Assembly: GCA_017453335.1 (NCBI GenBank)
Contig: JAFTKI010000049.1
Span: 9,589-73,588, forward strand
DNA: 64,000 nt
Source of the DNA: Clostridia bacterium
GTDB taxonomy: Bacteria; Bacillota_A; Clostridia; Oscillospirales; CAG-272
Direction: 5' to 3'
Part shown: in pieces, positions 42,499 through 51,400 of the stretch
Layout: each line of letters opens with the position of its first letter
Position numbering within the stretch: position 1 is the first letter of the stretch
Program-made: the position numbers and the translations under genes
The notes under the pieces: model-generated
Seen by the model: only the letters and a program-made list of their open reading frames with translations
Database searches by the model: none
Told to the model about the DNA's origin: nothing

Positions 42499-43665
42499 AT
42501 GCGTTTTGGTATTTTAAGAGATACAAAGGAAGGCGAATTCCGCGTGATCTGTACGCCGCGCGAGGTACGCAGTATCGTAGCGGCAGGACACGAGGTATGG
42601 GCGGAGACCAATTGCGGTAAATACGCAGGCTTTCCAAACGAGGCTTATGCCCGGGCGGGTGCTAAGATCATTGACACCGCCGAGGAGGTATGGCAGCATT
42701 GCGACATGGTTGCAAAGGTGAAGGAATTTACCCCTGCAGAATATCCGAAGATGCGTGAAAATCAGATTTTGTTGGGATGTATTCATCCCGCAGGCAACCG
42801 TGAAGAGGTGGATGCGCTGCTGTCTTCGGGTTGTATTGCCTTTACTGCCGAGGATACACACCGTTACGGTTCTCCCAACTGCGAGGCGGCAGGCAAGCAG
42901 GGGGCTTTGTTTGGGTTGGAATCCATGCTGACCATCAACGGCGGAAAAGGAAAATATGTTGGTGGCTTTGCGGGTGCTCCCGGCATGAATGTTCTGATCC
43001 TTGGCGGCGGCTTGGTCGGGCAGGGGGCTTTGCAGGTTTTGCACGCACTCGGCGCAAATTGTACGGTGATGGACATCAACGTTGGTGTTTTGCGTGATCT
43101 TTCCTACCGTTACAACTCTCAGATCAACACGGCGATCTGTAACAAGGAGTCTATCGCCGCGCTGTTACCGCAAACCGATATGGTTCTCAACTGTGTCAAA
43201 TGGCCCAAAACGCGAACCGATTTCCTGATCGATTGCGAAATGCTGAAGCTGATGGAGCCGGGCTCGGTTTTGGTTGATATTTCCAACGACAATCCGGGTG
43301 CGATCGAGAGCAGCCACGAAACGCATCACGATAATCCCCGATATGTTGTCAACGGAGTGGTGCATTACTGTGTTTCCAATATTCCGGGGGCCGTGGCACA
43401 GTCCGCATCGGTGGCGTATGCCGCAGTGATGCTTCCTATGATTCTGAGTATTCTGAACGACGGCGTGAAGGGCTGTTGTATCAAAAACGGCTTTTATCGC
43501 CGTAGTCTGACCGTATACAAGGGACTTTTGACGCATGAGGAAACCAGTGCGGTACAGAGTCGTCCATGGATTCGCCCCGAGGAGATTCTGGAGATCACCA
43601 ATGAGGCTTTGGATCCCGCGCCTCCCGCAACCACAACCCGTTCCAAGCTGTTTTATCAAAAATAA
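42499..43665 (+). CDS. ald: Alanine dehydrogenase-like protein
   Basis: A 388-residue AlaDH/PNT-family enzyme that interconverts alanine and pyruvate with NAD. An N-terminal catalytic domain (RDTKEGEFRVICTPREVRSIVAAGHEVWAE; KVKEFTPAEYP) surrounds the Rossmann domain (VLILGGGLVGQGALQVLHALGANCTVMDIN; GSVLVDISNDNPGAIESS). The substrate-binding details differ somewhat from Bacillus Ald, so another amino-acid dehydrogenase is possible. ATG 42499 has GAGAGG upstream. Confidence 0.85.
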   Translation: MRFGILRDTKEGEFRVICTPREVRSIVAAGHEVWAETNCGKYAGFPNEAYARAGAKIIDTAEEVWQHCDMVAKVKEFTPAEYPKMRENQILLGCIHPAGNREEVDALLSSGCIAFTAEDTHRYGSPNCEAAGKQGALFGLESMLTINGGKGKYVGGFAGAPGMNVLILGGGLVGQGALQVLHALGANCTVMDINVGVLRDLSYRYNSQINTAICNKESIAALLPQTDMVLNCVKWPKTRTDFLIDCEMLKLMEPGSVLVDISNDNPGAIESSHETHHDNPRYVVNGVVHYCVSNIPGAVAQSASVAYAAVMLPMILSILNDGVKGCCIKNGFYRRSLTVYKGLLTHEETSAVQSRPWIRPEEILEITNEALDPAPPATTTRSKLFYQK

Positions 43666-43680
43666 GTATATCAAAAAAGA

Positions 43681-43716
43681 GAATGCCGCGATTGGAGTTA
43701 TCCAATCGCGGCATTC
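43681..43716. terminator. Bidirectional terminator between ald and the feo genes
   Basis: A perfect 16-bp stem GAATGCCGCGATTGGA/TCCAATCGCGGCATTC with a GTTA loop. Confidence 0.9.
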
Positions 43717-43721
43717 CGTTT

Positions 43722-43934
43722 TTATTTGTTTTCAGTCGGTTCACTGCTACCGTTTTGTGAGCAGCAGGAGCAGGAACCTCCGCATCCGCCGTTTTTTGTA
43801 TGCGAGCCACACGAGCCGCTGTCGGGACAGCCGATGCATTTTTTTCCGCTTTTCTTAGCTTTGATGATATAAGCGACCGCACCGCCAACGACCAAAGCGA
43901 TCACAGCGATCACGATCCAGTCTGTAAGTGTCAT
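43722..43934 (-). CDS. FeoB-associated Cys-rich membrane protein
   Basis: A 70-residue protein with one N-terminal TM helix (WIVIAVIALVVGGAVAYII) and a Cys-rich cytosolic tail (CIGCPDSGSC...GGCGGSCSCCSQ). This is the small partner found next to FeoB in many Bacillota, possibly handling Fe2+ on the cytosolic side. It follows feoB by 24 bp. Confidence 0.9.
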   Translation of the reverse strand: MTLTDWIVIAVIALVVGGAVAYIIKAKKSGKKCIGCPDSGSCGSHTKNGGCGGSCSCCSQNGSSEPTENK

Positions 43935-43958
43935 ATCGTTATACCTCCTATGTACAAT

Positions 43959-46277
43959 TTATGCGGATGCCTTGGAAAGTGCGTATTCTGCTTTCAATTG
44001 CTTGTTCTTTCTGATGATCAGCACTGTCAGAACTGCGGCAAAGATCGCAACGATCGCCCAACCGAGGATGGGCATCCAGATGGAACCGAAGTCGCGAGTG
44101 GTGAAGAGCATACCGAAGAAGAAGGTCAAAAATCCTACCGAGTAGCCAACACCAAACTGCAAGCCGATTCCTGCAAAGAGCCACTTTTTGCTCTTGATTT
44201 CGGCGTTCATTGCACCGATCGCCGCAAAGCAGGGAGGAGTGAACAGGTTGAACATCAGGTAAGCAAGGGCTGCAACTGCGGTGATTCCAAAAGCACTTGC
44301 AACTGCATTTCCGCTTCCGTCGAGCATTGCGAGTTCATCCAAATCAAACATATTGGAAATTGCGAAGCAAACCGCAAGGGTACCAACCACGTTTTCCTTT
44401 GCGATAAAGCCCGTGATTGCGGCTGCGGCAAGCTGCCAAGCCAGAACACCAACGATGGGAGCAAAGAGATAAGAGAAGGGAGTCGAGATGGATGCCAGGA
44501 TCGAGGTATGCTCCATACCTTCCTCCACCAACTGGAAGCTCCAGGTGAAGCTCTGCATCAACTGAACAACGAAGTTACAAACCAAAATGATGGTTCCTGC
44601 TTTTACGATGTATGCCCAACCGCGCTGGCACATGGAAAGGAATGCTTTCCATACGCTGGGAGCCTTGTATTCGGGCAACTCAATGATAAAGAAGGATTTT
44701 CTGTTCTTATGACCTGTCAGCTTGTTCACAAGCAACGCGCACAGGAAGATCAGAAGAATACCAACAAAATACATCAAGGGACCAACCCAAGAAGCATCTT
44801 GGAAGAATGCGCCTGCAAAAAGCGCGATTACGGGCATTTTTGCGCCACAGGGCATAAAGGGAGTCAACATAGCGGTTGCACGGCGCTCACGCTCATTACG
44901 GATCGTTCGTGACGCCATAACACCGGGGATCGCACAACCGGTACCGATTACAAAGGGGATAACCGACTTGCCCGAGAGACCGACCTTCTTGAAGATGGGA
45001 TCGAGAACAACGGTAACGCGAGCCATGTAGCCGCAATCCTCAAGCAGAGCCAGAAGAAAGTACATGACCATAACCAAGGGCAAGAAGCCAACAACGGCAC
45101 CTACACCGCCGATGATACCGTCAACGACGATCGAATAGAGCAGGGGACTTGCGTTTTCCATCAATCCGCCAACCCATTCGCCAAACATTTCGATAAGCGT
45201 TACAAGACCGGGGATCTCAATGTCATTGGAGTTGAAGGTGGAATCAAGCTCAGCATCTTCCAGCGAGATTGCAAGCTCATCCTCTTCAAAGCTGTATGTA
45301 CCGAGTGTGGGAATTGTGCCGTCATTCAAGATCACAGCACCTGCTTCTTCACCGTCGGCAATCGGAGAAAAGGTCAAGGAAGTGTTGCCGGATACCCATG
45401 TACCAACAAGACCCTCATCGTCTTCTTCCGTGTTGGGATCATCTTGCTTGAAAAATTCCATTTCGGTCTGATTATATGTAACCGCAATCGAATCATCCTT
45501 TTCAAACACATATCCTTCTGCGATCCAAGCACCCAGCCAGTTTTGCGAGATCTGGAACACAAGGAACATTACAACGATGAAGATCGGAATACCAAGCCAC
45601 TTGTTGGTCAGAACCGAATCCAGCTTATCCTGTTTGTTCTTTTCCTTGGTCAAAACCTTACGGGTTTCAACCTCTGCTACGATTTTGTTTACAAAGGAGA
45701 AACGCTTTCTGTCGGCTTCTTCAACCACCTTTTTATCGGTCAGATCAATATCGCCCTGCACATAAGGAGCTTTTTGCCCCTTGCCAACAAGCTCTACAGC
45801 AGCCTGAATTACCGCATCCAAGCCCTTTGCAGAGGTGGATACCGTTTCAAGCACGGGACATCCAAGCTTTTCGGAAAGCCCCTTGGCATCGATCTTGTTT
45901 TCCTTTTTGGTGTTCGCATCGGTTTTGTTCAATGCAACCACAACGGGAATTCCAAGCTCCAGAAGCTGTGTGGTGAAGAACAGGCTTCGGCTGAGATTGG
46001 TAGCGTCCACGATGTTGATGATCACATCGGGATGCTCATTCTTAACGTAGGAGCTGGTGATGCTTTCCTCCGAGGTGAAGGGGGACATTGAATATGCGCC
46101 GGGTAAGTCGACTGCAATCAATTCCTCCGAGCCCTTGTAAAAGCTCTTCTTGATCTGATGTTCTTTCCGTTCAACGGTAACGCCTGCCCAGTTTCCAACC
46201 TTCTCGTTTCGTCCGGTCAGAGCATTGTACATGGTCGTTTTACCGCTGTTGGGATTGCCTGTCAAAGCAATTCTCAT
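43959..46277 (-). CDS. feoB: Ferrous iron transport protein B with extracytoplasmic insertion
   Basis: A 772-residue Fe2+ transporter. The G domain (residues 1-165) has G1 GNPNSGKTT, G3 DLPGAYS and G4 NKTD; it is followed by membrane gate repeats (GFLPLVMVMYFLLALLEDCGYMAR; GTGCAIPGVMASRTI; FMPCGAKMPV; KENVVGTL). Between the first TM (~230-246) and the next membrane block (~357), residues ~257-352 form an acidic, beta-strand-rich insertion (EGLVGTWVSGNTSLTFSP...GTYSFEEDELAISLED) not present in standard FeoB. Preceded by feoA and its own operator. Confidence 0.95.
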   Translation of the reverse strand: MRIALTGNPNSGKTTMYNALTGRNEKVGNWAGVTVERKEHQIKKSFYKGSEELIAVDLPGAYSMSPFTSEESITSSYVKNEHPDVIINIVDATNLSRSLFFTTQLLELGIPVVVALNKTDANTKKENKIDAKGLSEKLGCPVLETVSTSAKGLDAVIQAAVELVGKGQKAPYVQGDIDLTDKKVVEEADRKRFSFVNKIVAEVETRKVLTKEKNKQDKLDSVLTNKWLGIPIFIVVMFLVFQISQNWLGAWIAEGYVFEKDDSIAVTYNQTEMEFFKQDDPNTEEDDEGLVGTWVSGNTSLTFSPIADGEEAGAVILNDGTIPTLGTYSFEEDELAISLEDAELDSTFNSNDIEIPGLVTLIEMFGEWVGGLMENASPLLYSIVVDGIIGGVGAVVGFLPLVMVMYFLLALLEDCGYMARVTVVLDPIFKKVGLSGKSVIPFVIGTGCAIPGVMASRTIRNERERRATAMLTPFMPCGAKMPVIALFAGAFFQDASWVGPLMYFVGILLIFLCALLVNKLTGHKNRKSFFIIELPEYKAPSVWKAFLSMCQRGWAYIVKAGTIILVCNFVVQLMQSFTWSFQLVEEGMEHTSILASISTPFSYLFAPIVGVLAWQLAAAAITGFIAKENVVGTLAVCFAISNMFDLDELAMLDGSGNAVASAFGITAVAALAYLMFNLFTPPCFAAIGAMNAEIKSKKWLFAGIGLQFGVGYSVGFLTFFFGMLFTTRDFGSIWMPILGWAIVAIFAAVLTVLIIRKNKQLKAEYALSKASA

Positions 46278-46339
46278 TGTAAAATCCTCCAGGTGTTTTC
46301 TTTTATTTTCATAATTTGAAAATCAAAATAAAAGCTTTA

Positions 46340-46355
46340 GTTAGCATATGCTAAC
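46340..46355 (-). promoter_or_regulatory. Iron-regulator operator candidate upstream of feoB
   Basis: Perfect palindrome GTTAGC-ATAT-GCTAAC, between a terminator and the feoB start. It has the same half-sites and spacing as the copy at 46651-46666. DtxR-family iron repressors recognise TTAG/CTAA-type palindromes. Confidence 0.75.
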
Positions 46356-46364
46356 CGATGCCCA

Positions 46365-46392
46365 AAAAAATAATCCGTTTTGGATTATTTTT
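46365..46392 (-). terminator. Terminator between feoA and feoB
   Basis: AAAAAAATAATCC/GGATTATTTTTTT hairpin directly at the feoA stop, suggesting feoB has its own transcript. Confidence 0.75.
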
Positions 46393-46393
46393 T

Positions 46394-46609
46394 TCAGCCG
46401 ATGATAATTGCGGCTGCCAAATCGCTGTCGATATTATACCGACCGTCTTTGATGGAAATGGTACATCCGCTCTTGCGATGTGCGATCACCGTGATCGGCT
46501 CACCGCTGTAGCAACCCAGAGAAAAGAGAAAGGCATTCAGCTCTTCATCGTCTGTGTTGATCGCTTTGATGATGTATTCTTTTCCTTCTTCTGCACCACG
46601 CAAATCCAT
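46394..46609 (-). CDS. feoA: FeoA family protein
   Basis: A 71-residue SH3-like cytosolic partner of FeoB: EGKEYIIKAINTDDEELNAFLFSLGCYSGEPITVIAHRKSGCTISIKDGRYNIDSDLAAAIIIG. First gene of the feo set; its promoter overlaps a palindromic operator. Confidence 0.9.
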   Translation of the reverse strand: MDLRGAEEGKEYIIKAINTDDEELNAFLFSLGCYSGEPITVIAHRKSGCTISIKDGRYNIDSDLAAAIIIG

Positions 46610-46650
46610 GTTCTTCTCCTAACGATCATCAATCGTCCTTTTTTTCAGCA

Positions 46651-46666
46651 GTTAGCCTCCGCTAAC
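46651..46666 (-). promoter_or_regulatory. Iron-regulator operator candidate at the feoA start site
   Basis: GTTAGC-CTCC-GCTAAC, 8 bp downstream of the feoA -10 box, so a bound repressor would block initiation. Confidence 0.8.
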
Positions 46667-46673
46667 CTCGTAT

Positions 46674-46702
46674 ATTATACCCTATAATAAGGAAAATGTC
46701 AA
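46674..46702 (-). promoter_or_regulatory. Promoter of feoA
   Basis: Minus-strand TTGACA (46702-46697), 17-bp spacer, TATAAT (46679-46674): perfect consensus. Confidence 0.9.
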
Positions 46703-46819
46703 TAGAATGTGAAGATTTTCTGAAAATTTGTATCTTTTGATCAAAGAACGAAAGAATATAACTCATCTTTCGTTGCTTTTAAACAAAAACCTCCCGATCC
46801 GTTTGACAATCGGGAAGTC

Positions 46820-47569
46820 TTATTTGCTGTTTCGAACCTTTCGGATCTCTTGCAGAATGATCTCCTTGGCTTTTATCGCATCGGATTTGGAAAGCGGAGC
46901 AACGCCTTCCAAGGGATAGGGAATCCCCAAATTCCGATATTTGCCAACGCCAAGCGTGTGATAGGGAAGAACATCCAGCGCACGGAGATTGGAAAGCGAT
47001 CCGATAAACTGTCCCAAACGGCGCAGATCATCGGGATCGTTCGTGTAGCCGTCCACCACAACATGTCGGATCCAAAGCGGGATCTTTTTTTTCTCCAGAT
47101 ATTTTGCAAACGCCAAAACCGAGTTGTTTGCATGACCTGTCAGGGTGCGGTGCTTTTCGGGATCGATCTGCTTGATGTCCAGCATCACTAGATCGGTCAT
47201 ATCCATCAAAGCATCCAGCTTTTTGATATATTCGGTGTTGGTGGGGCTGTATGTGATGCCCGAGGTATCGATGCAGGTGTGGATCGACTCTTTTTTTGCC
47301 AGAGTAAAAAGCTCCAAAAGAAAATCGATCTGCAAAAGCGGCTCGCCGCCCGTTACCGTAATACCGCCCTTCGAATAAAAGGAACGGTTTTTACAGACCT
47401 CTGCAATCAGATCGGCGGCATCTGTCTCGGTGCCGCCCCCGACACGCCAGGTGTCGGGGTTGTGGCAATAAAGGCATCGCATCGGACAGCCCTGCAGAAA
47501 GATGACAAACCGTATGCCCGGACCGTCAACCGTTCCAAAGCTCTCCGTGGAATGGATCCGCCCCTTCAT
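46820..47569 (-). CDS. pflA: Pyruvate formate-lyase activating enzyme
   Basis: A 249-residue radical-SAM enzyme with the [4Fe-4S] motif GCPMRCLYCHNP (CX3CX2C), GGITVTGGEPLLQ and DLVMLDIKQID. It installs the glycyl radical on its partner, here the separately encoded 80-residue subunit just upstream. Its ATG overlaps that gene's stop by one base (TGATG), so the two are translationally coupled. Confidence 0.95.
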   Translation of the reverse strand: MKGRIHSTESFGTVDGPGIRFVIFLQGCPMRCLYCHNPDTWRVGGGTETDAADLIAEVCKNRSFYSKGGITVTGGEPLLQIDFLLELFTLAKKESIHTCIDTSGITYSPTNTEYIKKLDALMDMTDLVMLDIKQIDPEKHRTLTGHANNSVLAFAKYLEKKKIPLWIRHVVVDGYTNDPDDLRRLGQFIGSLSNLRALDVLPYHTLGVGKYRNLGIPYPLEGVAPLSKSDAIKAKEIILQEIRKVRNSK

Positions 47570-47811
47570 CAGATCTTATCGTGGAAGGTTCGGGAAATGA
47601 CCTCGTCCTGCTGCTCCTTGGTCAGCTTGATGAAGTTGACCGCATATCCGCTGACACGAACGGTGAGCTGAGGATATTTTTCGGGATGCGCTTGCGCATC
47701 CAAAAGTGTTTCTTTGGTGAATACGTTTACGTTTAAATGGTGTCCGCCCTTTTGAACATATCCGTCCAGAAGCGAAACCAGATTATCAATTTGCTGTTGA
47801 GTTGCTGCCAT
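47569..47811 (-). CDS. Separate glycyl-radical subunit of pyruvate formate-lyase (GrcA-like)
   Basis: An 80-residue protein corresponding to the C-terminal radical domain of Pfl[38 protein letters not shown] and the radical loop RVSGYAV (Gly55), ending [11 protein letters not shown]. Standard PflB has this in one chain; here the upstream pflB lacks it. AAAGGAGG lies a few bases before the ATG, so this is a proper gene and not a frameshift remnant. It resembles the spare-part protein GrcA/YfiD but would be the only radical domain for this PFL. Confidence 0.9.
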   Translation of the reverse strand: MAATQQQIDNLVSLLDGYVQKGGHHLNVNVFTKETLLDAQAHPEKYPQLTVRVSGYAVNFIKLTKEQQDEVISRTFHDKI

Positions 47812-47831
47812 AATAGGAACCTCCTTTAAAA

Positions 47832-49928
47832 TTATTGGTTGTCCAATCCCTCAAAGAGTGTGGGGGACGCACATGCGCCCGTGGAGCAATCGAGATTAAT
47901 CTCGATGTCGCCTGCGAAGATCTGATCTTCCTTGCCAAGCGCGCCGGGAATGATCGAGAAGGTGTTGGAAATGCCGTCCTGCGCATCGCGGAAGGGCATT
48001 TTTGCAACCGATGCAAGCGATGCGACAGCACCGTGAGAATCACGTCTGTGCATGGGGTTTGCGCCGGGAGCGAATGCCTCACCCTTCTTACGTCCGTCGG
48101 GCGTTGCACCTGTAGCCTTACCGTAAACGACATTGGACGTAATGGTCAGGATCGAGGTGGTGGGGATACTGTCGCGGTAGGTATGATTCTTGCGGACATG
48201 CTCCATGAAGCGGTGAACGACATCGTAAGCGATGGAATCCACGCGGTCGTCGTCGTTTCCGTATTTGGGGAAGTCGCCCTCTACCTCGTAGTCAACGGCA
48301 AGACCGTCCTTGTTGCGGATGACCTTTACCTTTGCATACTTGATCGCAGACAGCGAATCGGCAACCACCGAAAGTCCTGCAATACCGGTTGCAAACCAGC
48401 GTGTAACGTGCTTGTCATGCAGAGCCATCTGGATCTTTTCGTAGCAATACTTGTCGTGCATATAGTGAATGATGTTCAGCGTGTTGACGTAAACGCCTGC
48501 CAGCCATTGCATCATTGCATCGTAACGCTTCATAACCTCGTCATAATCGAGATATTCGGAAGTGATGGGGCGATACTCGGGGCCAACCTGCTTGCCCGAA
48601 ACCTCGTCTACACCGCCGTTGATGGCGTAAAGCAGACACTTTGCAAGGTTTGCGCGTGCGCCGAAGAACTGCATTTCTTTACCAACGCGCATCGAAGATA
48701 CGCAGCAGGCGATAGCGTAGTCGTCGCCGTGGTGGAAGCGCATCAGATCATCGTTTTCGTACTGTACCGACGAGGTTTCGATCGAGATGCGTGCGCAGAA
48801 GCGCTTGAAGTTATCGGGCAGGCGGAGAGACCAGAGTACCGTGAGGTTAGGCTCGGGAGCCGCACCGAGATTTTCCAGCGTGTGCAAATAGCGGTAGGAC
48901 ATCTTGGTGACCATGTGACGGCCGTCGATGGCAACACCGCCGATCGATTCGGTAACCCACTGCGGGTCGCCCGAGAAGAGTGCGTTGTATTCGGGGGTGC
49001 GTGCAAATTTGATCAAACGCAGCTTCATAATGAAGTGGTCGATCATCTCCTGCAGCTCCTCCTCCGTGAATACGCCTTCCTTCAGGTCGCGCTCGGAGTA
49101 GATATCCAGGAAGGTAGAGGTACGTCCCAAGGACATTGCCGCGCCGTTTTGCTCCTTCACGGCGGCAAGATAACCGAAGTAGAGCCACTGAATTGCCTCT
49201 CGGGTGTTGCGAGCGGGCATGGAAATATCATAGCCGTAGGAAGCTGCCATCTTTTTCAGATCCTCAAGGGCACGGATCTGCTCGGAAAGCTCCTCACGGG
49301 TACGGATCACATCGGAGTACATTGCCGAGCGTGTGGTTTCCTTTTGCTCGACCTTGTCTTCAATCAAGCGGTCAACACCGTACAGCGCAACGCGGCGATA
49401 GTCACCAATGATTCGTCCGCGGCCGTATGCGTCGGGAAGACCTGTGATGATATGGCTGGAGCGGCAGGCGCGCATTTCGGGAGTATATGCATCAAAAACG
49501 CCTGCATTATGTGTCTTTCTGTGAATGGTAAAGAATTCCTTTACATTGGGATCCAGCTCGTAACCGTTATCCTTGCAGGCTTTTTCAGCCATACGGATAC
49601 CGCCGTAGGGCATCAGAGCGCGTTTAAAGGGCTTATCGGTCTGAAATCCTACAATCTTTTCAAGATCCTTGTTCAGATATCCGGGGCCGTGAGAGACGAT
49701 CGTAGAGATTGTCTTCGTGTCCATATCCAGAACACCGCCTGCCTCGCGCTCCTGCTGAGACAGATCCAGAACCTGATCCCAAAGCTTTTTGGTGGCCTCG
49801 GTGGGGCCTGCCAAAAAGGCTTCGTCACCGTCGTAAGGGGTATAATTGTGTTTGATGAAACTGCGGACGTTGATTTCTTTGATCCATGTGCCGCTTTCAA
49901 AACCGTGCCAAGCTTCGTATTGACTCAT
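47832..49928 (-). CDS. pflB: Pyruvate formate-lyase catalytic core lacking the radical domain
   Basis: A 698-residue PFL. It has the family core including WxGF-type N-terminus, [27 protein letters not shown], the catalytic Cys-Cys in [26 protein letters not shown] (near residues 408-409) and [21 protein letters not shown]. It stops soon after [12 protein letters not shown] with an extra ~30-residue tail containing [10 protein letters not shown], and lacks RVSGYAV. The radical domain is the next gene, 20 bp downstream. It converts pyruvate and CoA to acetyl-CoA and formate. ATG 49928 has AAGAGG 6 bp upstream. Confidence 0.93.
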   Translation of the reverse strand: MSQYEAWHGFESGTWIKEINVRSFIKHNYTPYDGDEAFLAGPTEATKKLWDQVLDLSQQEREAGGVLDMDTKTISTIVSHGPGYLNKDLEKIVGFQTDKPFKRALMPYGGIRMAEKACKDNGYELDPNVKEFFTIHRKTHNAGVFDAYTPEMRACRSSHIITGLPDAYGRGRIIGDYRRVALYGVDRLIEDKVEQKETTRSAMYSDVIRTREELSEQIRALEDLKKMAASYGYDISMPARNTREAIQWLYFGYLAAVKEQNGAAMSLGRTSTFLDIYSERDLKEGVFTEEELQEMIDHFIMKLRLIKFARTPEYNALFSGDPQWVTESIGGVAIDGRHMVTKMSYRYLHTLENLGAAPEPNLTVLWSLRLPDNFKRFCARISIETSSVQYENDDLMRFHHGDDYAIACCVSSMRVGKEMQFFGARANLAKCLLYAINGGVDEVSGKQVGPEYRPITSEYLDYDEVMKRYDAMMQWLAGVYVNTLNIIHYMHDKYCYEKIQMALHDKHVTRWFATGIAGLSVVADSLSAIKYAKVKVIRNKDGLAVDYEVEGDFPKYGNDDDRVDSIAYDVVHRFMEHVRKNHTYRDSIPTTSILTITSNVVYGKATGATPDGRKKGEAFAPGANPMHRRDSHGAVASLASVAKMPFRDAQDGISNTFSIIPGALGKEDQIFAGDIEINLDCSTGACASPTLFEGLDNQ

Positions 49929-49965
49929 GTTCATCCTCTTTTCTTTTTATTACTTTTACGATCAT

Positions 49966-49994
49966 ATTATAACATAGTTTATCCTGAAAATCAA
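49966..49994 (-). promoter_or_regulatory. Promoter of the split pfl operon
   Basis: Minus-strand TTGATT (49994-49989), 17-bp spacer, TATAAT (49971-49966). Confidence 0.75.
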
Positions 49995-50093
49995 TCATAC
50001 AGACTCACAAATTGATTGGTTTTTTATGAAAAAAAATCATACTTTTGACGAAAAAGCTTCATAAGGAATGCCAAATCAGTGGTGATTTACCGC

Positions 50094-50765
50094 TTAAATA
50101 CGCTTTTGTTCTTTTTGCAAGCGTTCGGCATGAGCGCAGAAAGGGGAGAGGGGACAATCCTTGCAAAGCGGATTTCTTGCCGAGCAAACATCTCTGCCGA
50201 ACTGCACGATGCGGTGGCAAAACGCACAGCGGGCATCTACAGGCACCAGCTCGTTCATGATCTTTTCCACCTTCACGGGGTCCTTCAAGCTCTCTGGATA
50301 CATTCCGAACCGACCGCAGATACGGATACAATGCGTATCCGCAACGATCCCTCCCGTGCCGAACAGATCGCCAAGCAAAAGATTGGCTACCTTTCTGCCA
50401 ACCCCGGGGAAGCGCAAAAGCTCGTCCATCGTGTTGGGAATCACACCGCCGAACTCATTGACCAGCATCGCCGAGGCGTCCTTGATATTTTGCGCTTTGA
50501 CGCGGTACAGCCCGCAGGATCGGATCTGATCCTCAATATCCGAAAGCTCGGCTTCGGCAAGTGCTTGCGGGGTAGGGTAGGCGGCAAACAGACTGCGGCA
50601 GACAAGATTGACACGTGCATCGGTGCATTGTGCCGAGAGCCGTCCCATGATGAGCAGCTTCCAGGGATCGTTCTGCCACTCCAGGGCGCAAAGCGCCTCC
50701 GGATAAAGCTCTGCCAGCTTTTCGGCGATCGCTACCATGCGTTCCTTTTTTTCGCGCTGTGTCAC
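50094..50765 (-). CDS. nth: Endonuclease III
   Basis: A 223-residue DNA glycosylase/AP lyase for oxidised pyrimidines. The helix-hairpin-helix with catalytic Lys is LLRFPGVGRKVANLLLGD, the catalytic Asp is in VADTHCIRI, and the [4Fe-4S] cluster has CX6CX2CX5C at CSARNPLCKDCPLSPFC. I chose GTG 50765, which has GGAG 8 bp upstream; GTG 50774 is in frame but too close to the ribosome site. Confidence 0.93.
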   Translation of the reverse strand: MTQREKKERMVAIAEKLAELYPEALCALEWQNDPWKLLIMGRLSAQCTDARVNLVCRSLFAAYPTPQALAEAELSDIEDQIRSCGLYRVKAQNIKDASAMLVNEFGGVIPNTMDELLRFPGVGRKVANLLLGDLFGTGGIVADTHCIRICGRFGMYPESLKDPVKVEKIMNELVPVDARCAFCHRIVQFGRDVCSARNPLCKDCPLSPFCAHAERLQKEQKRI

Positions 50766-50803
50766 GGTCCTCACTCCCTTCTTGCATTTTTTATCTTTTC
50801 TAC

Positions 50804-50832
50804 ATTATATCAAAAAGGTGCCTGAAAGTCAA
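50804..50832 (-). promoter_or_regulatory. Promoter of nth
   Basis: Minus-strand TTGACT (50832-50827), 17-bp spacer, TATAAT (50809-50804). Confidence 0.82.
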
Positions 50833-50891
50833 TCTGATTTTTGATGGAAACCCGCAAAATAAAGAAATCTTGAAAAAATTTCAAAAACCTC

Positions 50892-50920
50892 TTGCTTTTT
50901 CAAAACAAGTATGATATAAT
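50892..50920 (+). promoter_or_regulatory. Promoter of secG
   Basis: TTGCTT (50892-50897), 17-bp spacer, TATAAT (50915-50920). Confidence 0.75.
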
Positions 50921-50964
50921 ACATGGGTATAAAAATGGATGAACGAATTTTTTGGAGGTTTATT

Positions 50965-51213
50965 ATGGCATTGCAGTATACAATCGGCGGTATTTTGATC
51001 GCATTGGCAGCAATCCTGGTTGTTGTGATCCTTTCTCAAACGGGTAAGGATAAGAGCCTGTCGGGCACCATCGCAGGAGGCAGCTCGGATACTTACTTCG
51101 GTAAATCCGGCGGATCCACCAAGGAAAAGCTGTTGTCCCGTATCACCATCGTTTTGTCGGTTCTTTTCGTAGGCCTGGCAGTTACGTTGATGATCCTTGT
51201 AGGCAAGGGCTGA
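50965..51213 (+). CDS. secG: Preprotein translocase subunit SecG
   Basis: An 82-residue membrane protein with two TM helices (IGGILIALAAILVVVILSQ; RITIVLSVLFVGLAVTLMILV) and the SecG loop SGTIAGGSSDTYFGKSGGST. It assists SecYE translocation. ATG 50965 has GGAGGT upstream. The usual downstream rnr/smpB genes are absent. Confidence 0.93.
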   Translation: MALQYTIGGILIALAAILVVVILSQTGKDKSLSGTIAGGSSDTYFGKSGGSTKEKLLSRITIVLSVLFVGLAVTLMILVGKG

Positions 51214-51229
51214 TCATGAAGAAACCATG

Positions 51230-51266
51230 AAAACCGTGCGGTTGAAGCCGCACGGTTTTCGTTTTT
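51230..51266 (+). terminator. Terminator after secG
   Basis: Stem AAAACCGTGCGG/CCGCACGGTTTT with T run. Confidence 0.88.
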
Positions 51267-51311
51267 GTATGCCTGCCAAAAAAATGATAACCTTGAAGCA
51301 AAATTCGGTTA

Positions 51312-51340
51312 TTTACTTTTTTTGATCAGCGTTATATAAT
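51312..51340 (+). promoter_or_regulatory. Promoter of the Gfo/Idh/MocA gene at 51401
   Basis: TTTACT (51312-51317), 17-bp spacer, TATAAT (51335-51340). Confidence 0.65.
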
Positions 51341-51400
51341 TACTTTGAAGGGATAGCCGATGAGATCGGCTCCCAATAATATTAAGGATGGTAAAGGAAC

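Noticed and set aside
47811..47832. Frameshift explaining the pflB split
   Set aside because: The gap holds a stop, a strong AAAGGAGG and a new ATG, and the core carries an extra tail not present in full-length PflB, so a simple frameshift does not restore one chain.
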